Shown in pieces: positions 1 through 5,683 of a stretch of DNA of 7,005 nt. The notes under the pieces were generated by a model. It saw nothing but the letters and a program-made list of their open reading frames with translations. It had not been told where the DNA came from and ran no database searches. Each line of letters starts with the position of its first letter. Positions within the stretch are counted from its first letter, which is position 1. The DNA comes from Verrucomicrobia bacterium UBA1211. GTDB taxonomy: Bacteria > Verrucomicrobiota > Kiritimatiellia > RFP12 > UBA1067. Location: assembly GCA_002309585.1 (NCBI GenBank), contig DBXN01000058.1, positions 17,933 through 24,937 on the forward strand. The letters run 5' to 3'. A program made the position numbers and the translations under genes.

Positions 1-140
1 TTTTTCAGAAAAATCTCGTTGCACCCAAAATCACCCTCATTAATGATTTAGGCTTGACCCTCAACCCGAAATTAGGGAAACTAGACAACACTGCGCGTGT
101 AATGTGCAGATGAATGTTCGTTCCGTGGGGAATAAGCGGC
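1..140 (+). promoter_or_regulatory. Leader region upstream of mreB
   Basis: This stretch is visibly richer in A and T than the coding DNA that follows and contains no convincing gene, so it is the likely site of the operon promoter. The best -10 candidate is TGTAAT at 98-103, which matches five of six bases of the sigma-70 consensus and would start transcription near 110. No good -35 box lies 16-18 bases upstream of it. A separate TTGACC at 54-59 resembles a -35 box but has no good -10 at the right distance. The promoter is therefore inferred from position and composition, and the exact boxes are uncertain. Confidence 0.35.
37..46. promoter_or_regulatory. 10-bp perfect palindrome, possible operator
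   Basis: TCATTAATGA is a perfect 10-bp inverted repeat, loosely extended by AATCA at 29-33 and TGATT at 44-48. A 7-base direct repeat ACCCTCA occurs at 33-39 and again at 57-63, 24 bases apart and so on roughly the same helical face. The location upstream of the first gene would suit a regulator-binding site. Short AT-rich palindromes also arise by chance, and no known operator is recognised. Confidence 0.2.
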
Positions 141-1163
141 ATGTTTGAGAAAATGCTTGGTTTTTTATCCAGCGATATCGGTATCGATCTGGGTACCGCC
201 AATACGTTGGTTTACGTGAAGGATCGCGGAATCGTGATCCGGGAACCCTCCGTTGTCGCCATACAGGAGGGGACGAAGCGTATTTTGGCCGTGGGTGAAG
301 AGGCCAAGCTCATGCTCGGGCGTACCCCCGGCAACATCGTCGCGATCCGGCCGATGAAATCCGGCGTTATCGCCGATTTCGACATCACGGAGGAGATGAT
401 CCGTTATTTCATCCGCAAAGTCCACTCGACCAAACTGGTGCGTCCGCGCGTGATCGTGGCGGTTCCGAGCGACATCACCGAGGTCGAAAAGCGCGCGGTA
501 CAGGAGTCGGCGCGGCACGCCGGCGCCCGTGAGGTTTTTCTGATCGAGGAGCCGATGGCTGCCGCGATCGGCGTGGGACTGCCGGTTTCCGATCCGGCGG
601 GCAACATGATTGTTGATATCGGCGGCGGCACGTGCGAAGTCGCGGTGATCTCGCTGGCCGGTATCGTGTATGCGCGGAGTGTCCGTGTCGGGGGCGACTC
701 CATGGACGAGTGCATCGTCCGCTACATGCAGCGAGTTTATAACCTGATGATCGGGGAACGGACCGCAGAAGAGATCAAGATCACGATCGGTTCAGCGTAC
801 GCGACCGGAGAGGAGAGTACGCTGGAGGTGAAAGGCCGCGATTTGGTGGCCGGCCTCCCGAAGACACTGACCGTCACATCCGAAGAGATTCGTGACGCCC
901 TTCAGGAACCGGTTTCGTCAATTGTCGATTCCGTTCGAATCACACTGGAAAAGTGTCCGCCTGAGCTTTCGGCGGACCTCGTGGACCGCGGCCTGGTGCT
1001 GGCCGGCGGCGGGGCCATGCTGCGGGGCTTGGACAAGCTGATCGCGCAGCAGACGGGGTTACCCGTTATCCTGGCGGCCGACCCGCTGAGCGCGGTGGCC
1101 GAGGGAACCGGTGTTGTATTGAATGAGCTGAATTTCCTGGCCAAATCCAAATTGGGCCGTTGA
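141..1163 (+). CDS. mreB: Rod shape-determining protein MreB (actin-like)
   Basis: MreB is a bacterial actin that polymerises on ATP into membrane-bound filaments and directs where the elongasome inserts new peptidoglycan. The 340-residue product is full length for the family. The phosphate-1 loop DLGTANT lies at residues 16-22, the phosphate-2 loop DIGGGTCE at 159-166, and the adenosine-site motif AGGGAMLRGL begins at 288. The EEPMAAAIG segment and the C-terminal AEDPL-like stretch (here AADPLSAVAEG) also match MreB. The start at 141 is preferred over an in-frame ATG at 114. It gives the expected N-terminus, a short amphipathic membrane-binding helix (MFEKMLGFLSSD) directly before the first strand, and it has GGGGAA at 127-132 as a modest ribosome site, whereas 114 has none. 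It is the first gene of the cluster. The paralogue Mbl is possible by sequence alone, but the neighbouring mreC and mreD support mreB. Confidence 0.97.
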   Translation: MFEKMLGFLSSDIGIDLGTANTLVYVKDRGIVIREPSVVAIQEGTKRILAVGEEAKLMLGRTPGNIVAIRPMKSGVIADFDITEEMIRYFIRKVHSTKLVRPRVIVAVPSDITEVEKRAVQESARHAGAREVFLIEEPMAAAIGVGLPVSDPAGNMIVDIGGGTCEVAVISLAGIVYARSVRVGGDSMDECIVRYMQRVYNLMIGERTAEEIKITIGSAYATGEESTLEVKGRDLVAGLPKTLTVTSEEIRDALQEPVSSIVDSVRITLEKCPPELSADLVDRGLVLAGGGAMLRGLDKLIAQQTGLPVILAADPLSAVAEGTGVVLNELNFLAKSKLGR

Positions 1164-1224
1164 TCTTTTTTGAGGGCGCTCCTTGGTCCAGATCCGCCCG
1201 CAGGAAGGGCGGGAGAGCGGCCAA

Positions 1225-2082
1225 GTGAAGCAGATGCGATTTTGGATAGTTTTGTTCGGGTTGGGCGTTGGAACGCTGGTGTTCTGGCGGACAGGGGCGT
1301 TTTGCGCCACCTGCGAGATGCTTTACCCCTATGAAAAAGCCCGCGTCTGGTTTAACCGGACGGTCGGTGTCCGGACGAAAGCCCTCTTCTCCCGCGTCAG
1401 CCACGCGGCCCGCAATCAACTGTTGGAGCGTGATCTCGCGCGCCTCCAGATCGAGGCTGCCCGTACCGCCGAACTGGAGCGCGAAAACGCCCGTCTCAGG
1501 GAATCGCTGGCCTTCTCCCAAAACGCCTCAACCACCGTCCGATGCCAGGCGGCAGCCATCCTTTCCCGCGGCGGCACCACGGCGGTCTGGCAGACGTTCC
1601 GGGTCTCTCGCGGAAGTCTGGACGGTGTGCGGACGGGCGATCCGGTCATCGTTCCCGACGGCCTGGTTGGACGGGTCACCGATGTCTCCCCGCACACCTG
1701 CGACGTGATGCTGATCTCCGACCCGAACAGCCGCGTGGCCTGCGAACTCGAAACCCCGACCGAGGGATTGGGCGCGGTCCGGGGCATCCTCTACGGGGGC
1801 GGCGCCAAACCGGGCGCCGACGCGCGGCTCCGGCTGCTCTATGTGATCGAACCGCTCCGCCTGCGTTACCTCGCGCGGGATTTCGAGCCCCCGCCCCGCA
1901 CACGGATCGTCACCTCCGGTCTGGGTCAGACCTTCCCGAAGGGGTTGACCGTGGGGTATCTGCTGGAAAGCACCGTCAGCGCCAACGGCCTTTCACGCGA
2001 GGCGGTCATCATGCCGGCGGTCGATCTGGCCGGCCTGGAAGAGGTTTTCATCCTGTCGGCGCGAGAGGAGGCCCGGCCATGA
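1225..2082 (+). CDS. mreC: Rod shape-determining protein MreC
   Basis: MreC is a bitopic inner-membrane protein whose periplasmic part forms filaments and activates PBP2-RodA. With the GTG start at 1225 the product has 285 residues. A membrane segment spans about residues 6-21, a coiled coil about 64-100 (LERDLARLQ, then ELERENARLRESL), and the two-barrel MreC domain follows. The domain shows the family signatures RGSLDGVRTGDPVI, GLVGRV, LISDPNSRV and a late SGLGQTFPKGLTVG. Start choice is uncertain. GTG 1225 has GGGAGAG at 1211-1217 seven bases upstream, ATG 1234 has a weak site, and TTG 1183 (299 residues) has GAGGG at 1172-1176. The first two give the short cytoplasmic N-terminus typical of the family. 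An unusual Cys-x-x-Cys (C27, C30) sits just outside the membrane segment. The stop codon overlaps the mreD start, so translational coupling is likely. Confidence 0.95.
   Translation: MKQMRFWIVLFGLGVGTLVFWRTGAFCATCEMLYPYEKARVWFNRTVGVRTKALFSRVSHAARNQLLERDLARLQIEAARTAELERENARLRESLAFSQNASTTVRCQAAAILSRGGTTAVWQTFRVSRGSLDGVRTGDPVIVPDGLVGRVTDVSPHTCDVMLISDPNSRVACELETPTEGLGAVRGILYGGGAKPGADARLRLLYVIEPLRLRYLARDFEPPPRTRIVTSGLGQTFPKGLTVGYLLESTVSANGLSREAVIMPAVDLAGLEEVFILSAREEARP
2066..2071 (+). promoter_or_regulatory. Shine-Dalgarno site of mreD
   Basis: AGGAGG, a full match to the anti-SD complement, lies inside the end of mreC seven bases before the mreD ATG at 2079. It fixes the mreD start even though that reading frame stays open far upstream inside mreC, where it is only a shadow. 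Confidence 0.85.
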
Positions 2083-2621
2083 CGCCACACGGTCTCCAGC
2101 TGGTCGTCCTGACCCTCAATCTCTTTTTCGCGGTCCTCTTCCAGGACCTCCTCCCCGTCACTTCATGGATGCCGGTCAAGATCGGCTTCCTGACCGCCGT
2201 CCCGCTCTACGCCGCGTTAGTCAAGCCGACCCCGATCGCGATGGTCACGGCATTGGTAGCGGGCGGGATGCACGATGCGCTGGGCGGATTGCCGATGTGC
2301 TGTACGAGCTGTTTCCTGTTGGCGATGGTCGGCCTGACCCGCCTTCTGAAGCAGTTCTTCCTTGAGGCGACAGTTCTTCACGGGATCGCTTACTGCGGGG
2401 TCGTGATGGTTTTGCAGGGTATTTGGACGCGTCTGTGGCCGGAGGTCAATGAGCCGTTGACCTTCGCCCAAAGTTTGATGCGTTGGGTTTATCTGTTTCC
2501 CGCCGGCATGATCGCGGGCGGGGTGGGATTTGCTTGGTGCGGTTTGGCTGACCGCCTCGCCGGTCTGGTGAAGCCGGTAGAAGAGGGCGATGGAATCTTC
2601 TGGTCAGAAATTGATCGCTAG
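2079..2621 (+). CDS. mreD: Rod shape-determining protein MreD
   Basis: MreD is a small polytopic inner-membrane protein that works with MreC and MreB in the elongasome; its molecular role is less well defined than theirs. The 180-residue product fits the family length. It is strongly hydrophobic with about five or six membrane segments (near residues 6-27, 32-48, 52-70, 74-88, 98-116 and 138-160) and a short charged C-terminus. The GGMHDALGGLP segment (62-72) resembles the conserved MreD G-x-x-x-D-x-x-x-G region. MreD diverges fast, so the assignment rests on topology, size and position between mreC and mrdA. The start is set by a strong ribosome site and an ATGA overlap with the mreC stop. 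A cysteine cluster (C74, C75, C78) lies at the start of one predicted membrane helix. The 3' end overlaps mrdA by 32 nt. Confidence 0.9.
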   Translation: MTPHGLQLVVLTLNLFFAVLFQDLLPVTSWMPVKIGFLTAVPLYAALVKPTPIAMVTALVAGGMHDALGGLPMCCTSCFLLAMVGLTRLLKQFFLEATVLHGIAYCGVVMVLQGIWTRLWPEVNEPLTFAQSLMRWVYLFPAGMIAGGVGFAWCGLADRLAGLVKPVEEGDGIFWSEIDR

Positions 2622-4488
2622 CTGGCGGATTTTCCTGCTCGGGATCCTATACGGGGCGGGACTGCTCTTTCTGGCGACCGCGTTGCACCGGGTTCAGGTG
2701 GTCGAGAGCCACCTGTTCTCGCGCGACCTGACGCGGCAGAGCGTCCGGCGTGTCCAGGTGCCGGGCGCGCGGGGCCGGATTTTCGACCGGAACGGCATCT
2801 GCCTGGCCGACAACCGCGCCAGCTACTGCATCGCCTACTATGTCGAGGAACTGCGTAAGCGGGGCAAGTGGATCAATACGATCAACGCGGTCGATGCCGA
2901 CATCGACCGGCTCAGCGCGGTTCTGGGACTCCCCCGGACCCTCTCCCGCGAATCGGTCTCCAACCATGTCCTGCGCAGCCTTCCGATGCCGTTGCTCGCC
3001 TGGCGGGATGTCAACCAGGAAACCCTCGCCCGCTGGGCGGAGAGCAAGGAGCCCTTCCCCGGCGTCGATGTCTTCGTCCAGCCGGAACGGTACTATCCCC
3101 AAGGCACGCTGGCGAGCCACATCCTAGGCTACATCCGGCGTGACCGCCCGAAGGCGCTGCCCGGCCAGAGAGTCCACTTCTACCTGCCCGAGATGGTCGG
3201 CCGCGCGGGTATCGAGGCCTATTACAACACCTTCCTGACCGGGACATGCGGCGAACGGCTGATCCAAGTCGATTCGCGCGGCTACAAACACGCCATCTGG
3301 GAGGGCGAGAAACAGGTCGCCGCCGGCAAGGACCTTCACCTGACATTGGATGTGAATGTCCAGAAGGTGCTGGAGCGTATTCTGCGCGGCTGGCGTGGCG
3401 CGGGCGTCGTGGTCGATCCGCGTAACGGCGAGATACTCGCGCTGGCGAGCGCGCCGATCTACGACCCGAACGCCTTCACCCCGATCCTTTCCCCCGGCAT
3501 CTGGAAACGGCTGAGTACCGATCCCGCCCGCCCGCTCCTGAACCGCGCCATCCAGGGCCGCTACGCGCCCGGCAGCACCTTCAAGCCGATCACCGCGCTC
3601 GGCGCGTTGGAAAAAGGTTTCGCATCCGATACGGTGTTCGACTGTACCGGCACCTTCACCCTCGGCAAGATGCGGCTGCGGTGCTGGGACATCTATGGTC
3701 ACGGTGAAATCACCCTGCAGAAGGCGATCGAACAGTCCTGTAACTTCTACTTCTGCGCCATCGGCAACACAATCGGATATGAGCCGATCTATCACGAGGC
3801 CGACAAACTCGGGATCGGCCATGCGACCGGTATCGACCTGCCCAACGAGGTATCGGGGTTGCTGCCGACGGAGGAGTGGAAACGTAACCGCCTGCGTGAC
3901 GATTGGCGGCCTGGCGACACCTGCCACATCGCGATCGGCCAGGGGTTGCTCCTCACCACCCCGCTCCAGATGGCGATGGCGACCTCCGCCATCGCGAACC
4001 GGGGCACGCTCTACCGCCCGCACCTCAACCGGGCGCTCCCGCCGGAGAAGGTCCGTGAAATGGGCTGGAGACCGGAGAACATCGCCCTGGTCCGGGAAGG
4101 GATGCACGATGTCGCGACGATCGGAACCGGCAAGCGGATCCTGGTGCGCGGGCTTGACGTCGCCGCCAAGACCGGCACCGCCGAGGTGGACATCGGCGGC
4201 GTACGGCGCAAAAACACCTGGATCACCGCCTTCGCGCCGTTCGACAACCCCACCGTGACCCTCGCGATCATCGTTGAGGACGGCACATCCGGCGGCCTCA
4301 CCGTCGCCCCGATGGCGCACGACATCCTCGTGTCGATCTTCGGCGAGGCCCCTGAAACCTCCGAAAAGGAGGAACCCGATCCCGAACCTGCCGTCCGCGA
4401 GGAGATTGTCCCGGATGATCCGGACACGCCAACCATCCCGGACACCCCGGACAATCCGGAAACCCCCGAACCGGAGGAGGCCGTATGA
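2590..4488 (+). CDS. mrdA: Penicillin-binding protein 2, elongation D,D-transpeptidase
   Basis: PBP2 is the class B transpeptidase that crosslinks new peptidoglycan during elongation, paired with the RodA polymerase. The 632-residue product has an N-terminal membrane anchor (about residues 12-34), then a pedestal region with RGRIFDRNG near 60 and the LGYIRR segment near 180, then the transpeptidase domain. All three active-site motifs are present: S329-T-F-K332 carrying the catalytic serine, S383-C-N385, and K527-T-G529. The GHGEITLQKAIEQ and DTCHIAIGQG stretches are typical of PBP2. The start overlaps the end of mreD, with AAGAGG at 2581-2586 about three bases before ATG. The next in-frame candidate, TTG 2611, lacks a ribosome site. 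The last 47 residues (586-632) form an acidic, proline-rich tail beyond the folded domain, which is unusual. FtsI is the main alternative, but pairing with mre genes and rodA argues for PBP2. Confidence 0.96.
   Translation: MESSGQKLIASWRIFLLGILYGAGLLFLATALHRVQVVESHLFSRDLTRQSVRRVQVPGARGRIFDRNGICLADNRASYCIAYYVEELRKRGKWINTINAVDADIDRLSAVLGLPRTLSRESVSNHVLRSLPMPLLAWRDVNQETLARWAESKEPFPGVDVFVQPERYYPQGTLASHILGYIRRDRPKALPGQRVHFYLPEMVGRAGIEAYYNTFLTGTCGERLIQVDSRGYKHAIWEGEKQVAAGKDLHLTLDVNVQKVLERILRGWRGAGVVVDPRNGEILALASAPIYDPNAFTPILSPGIWKRLSTDPARPLLNRAIQGRYAPGSTFKPITALGALEKGFASDTVFDCTGTFTLGKMRLRCWDIYGHGEITLQKAIEQSCNFYFCAIGNTIGYEPIYHEADKLGIGHATGIDLPNEVSGLLPTEEWKRNRLRDDWRPGDTCHIAIGQGLLLTTPLQMAMATSAIANRGTLYRPHLNRALPPEKVREMGWRPENIALVREGMHDVATIGTGKRILVRGLDVAAKTGTAEVDIGGVRRKNTWITAFAPFDNPTVTLAIIVEDGTSGGLTVAPMAHDILVSIFGEAPETSEKEEPDPEPAVREEIVPDDPDTPTIPDTPDNPETPEPEEAV
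4411..4475 (+). repeat. CCGGA repeat encoding the proline-every-third tail of PBP2
   Basis: CCGGA occurs at 4411, 4420, 4438, 4447, 4456 and 4471, with spacings of 9, 18, 9, 9 and 15 bases, all multiples of three. The stretch encodes residues 608-628 of PBP2 as seven consecutive triplets that each begin with proline: PDD, PDT, PTI, PDT, PDN, PET, PEP. This looks like a degenerate 9-base tandem repeat kept in frame. Confidence 0.75.
4473..4480 (+). promoter_or_regulatory. Shine-Dalgarno site of rodA
   Basis: GGAGGAGG lies four bases before the rodA ATG at 4485 and within the last codons of mrdA, where it also encodes part of the Pro-Glu-Glu end of PBP2. It supports the ATGA-overlap start and coupled translation of the two partner enzymes. 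Confidence 0.8.
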
Positions 4489-5666
4489 CGCTGTTTCACG
4501 CCCCCATTCTGAAACGGTTGCGGTTGGTCAACCCCATCATCCCGGTCTGCATCCTCAGCCTGACGGTGATCGGCGGGATCTTCATCTACAGCGCCTGCTC
4601 CATCCGCGAGGATCCCGAGCTCCAGCTGCTCTATATGCGCCATCTTGAGATCGGGCTGGGCGGTCTGCTGCTCTCGTTCGCGCTCGCGTTGGTCAACTAC
4701 CGGAAGATCATCCGGTGGAGCTGGGCGGTCTATCTCGTCTGTCTCGGCCTGCTGATTCTCGTCCCGATCATCGGCGAAACCCGAATGGGCGGACAACGTT
4801 GGCTTTTCGGCATCCAACCCTCGGAGGTCTCCAAACTCGGCATCATCCTCATGCTGGCGTGGCTGTTTGGACGGCGCGGCGCGGACCGCGGCGCCAAGGC
4901 ATTCTTCCAAGGCGCGGCGCTGGTCGCGGTTCCCGCGGCCCTCATCCTGAACCAACCGGACCTGGGTACCACGCTGGTCCTGGTCCCGACCTTCTTCGCG
5001 ATGCTCCTCGCCGCCAATATCGCGCCGAAGCTGGTCTGGTCGTTCCTGCTCATCGGCATCCTCCTCGCCGGTTCGCTGCTCGGTACGATCTACGTGGCCG
5101 AGAAGGGGAACTACACCCCCGAGAAGAAAGAACAGATCCTGAAGGCGACCGGGCTTCGCCCCCATCAGGTACGGCGGCTACAAGTCTTCCTCTTCCCGGA
5201 CAAGGACCTCCATGGCGGCGGCTACAATCGCCGGCAGTCCGAGATCGCCGTCGGATCGGGCGGCCGTTGGGGGAAAGGCTATCTCAAGGGCGAACAGTAC
5301 ATGCTGGGTTACCTTCCCCCTTCCGTCTCGTCAAACGATTTTATCTTTTCCGTGCTGGCCGAAGAGGCCGGTTTCGCGGGATCCGTTACGGTGCTCACCC
5401 TCTTTCTGGGCCTGTTGTGGGCCAGTCTGCGGGTGGCCTGCAAATGCCAGGACGATATGGGCCGGCTTTTCGGAGTCGGCCTGGCGACGCTGGTTTTCTG
5501 CCACGCGTTCATCAATATCGCCATGACAATCGGGATGATGCCCATCACGGGCTTACCCCTGCCGTTCATCAGTTACGGACGGACCTTTATGGTGACGCTG
5601 CTCTTGGCGTTCGGTCTGCTCCAAAGCGTATCCATCTACGGGCGAGAGCCCGATACCCGGTTTTAA
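4485..5666 (+). CDS. rodA: RodA, SEDS-family peptidoglycan glycosyltransferase
   Basis: RodA is the SEDS-family enzyme that polymerises lipid II into glycan strands in the elongasome, in complex with PBP2. The 393-residue product is of family size and is hydrophobic throughout, consistent with about ten membrane helices. Signatures in order are GGQRWLFGIQPSEVSKLG (near 100-120), QPDLGT with D159, the loop RRQSEIAVGSGGRWGKGY, the segment SSNDFIF with D285 (equivalent to the catalytic aspartate of RodA) followed by EEAGF, and GLPLPFISYG near 356-365. The last motif reads SYGRTF (363-368) where SEDS proteins usually have SYGGS or SYGGT. The relative FtsW is the alternative, but linkage to mrdA by an ATGA overlap and to mreBCD indicates RodA. 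The stop at 5664-5666 is 17 nt before the RNase gene. Confidence 0.96.
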   Translation: MTLFHAPILKRLRLVNPIIPVCILSLTVIGGIFIYSACSIREDPELQLLYMRHLEIGLGGLLLSFALALVNYRKIIRWSWAVYLVCLGLLILVPIIGETRMGGQRWLFGIQPSEVSKLGIILMLAWLFGRRGADRGAKAFFQGAALVAVPAALILNQPDLGTTLVLVPTFFAMLLAANIAPKLVWSFLLIGILLAGSLLGTIYVAEKGNYTPEKKEQILKATGLRPHQVRRLQVFLFPDKDLHGGGYNRRQSEIAVGSGGRWGKGYLKGEQYMLGYLPPSVSSNDFIFSVLAEEAGFAGSVTVLTLFLGLLWASLRVACKCQDDMGRLFGVGLATLVFCHAFINIAMTIGMMPITGLPLPFISYGRTFMVTLLLAFGLLQSVSIYGREPDTRF

Positions 5667-5670
5667 TCTG

Positions 5671-5678
5671 AAAGGAGA
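5671..5678 (+). promoter_or_regulatory. Shine-Dalgarno site of the RNase E/G gene
   Basis: AAAGGAGA lies five bases before ATG 5684 in the short gap after rodA. It gives the downstream gene its own strong initiation site and decides the start, which includes an N-terminal extension ahead of the S1 region. Confidence 0.8.
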
Positions 5679-5683
5679 TAAAT

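Noticed and set aside
1..13. TTTTT-CAG-AAAAA hairpin as a terminator of an upstream gene
   Set aside because: The stem is only five A-T pairs with no GC-rich stem, too weak to call, and it is cut by the window edge.
114..140. Earlier in-frame ATG for mreB
   Set aside because: There is no ribosome site before it and the nine extra residues would precede the membrane-binding helix that normally begins MreB.
1164..1182. T-run after mreB as a terminator
   Set aside because: No stable GC-rich stem precedes the run of T bases, and the downstream genes belong to the same functional set.
1288..1305. Lipoprotein signal at the MreC N-terminus (Gly-Ala-Phe-Cys)
   Set aside because: The residue before the cysteine is Phe, which does not fit a lipobox, and MreC is normally a membrane-anchored protein.
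1542..2078. Upstream extension of the mreD frame through mreC
   Set aside because: The extension is Arg/Gly/Pro-rich with no domain, while MreC is coded in the other frame. The strong ribosome site at 2066-2071 fixes the mreD start at 2079.
3124..4320. 398-residue open frame on the minus strand across mrdA
   Set aside because: It lies antisense to the PBP2 transpeptidase domain, whose three active-site motifs are intact. The composition is that of a complement of biased codons.
4011..5165. 384-residue open frame on the minus strand across mrdA and rodA
   Set aside because: It spans two real genes in antisense and its Ser/Gly-rich section merely mirrors the PBP2 proline-acidic repeat.
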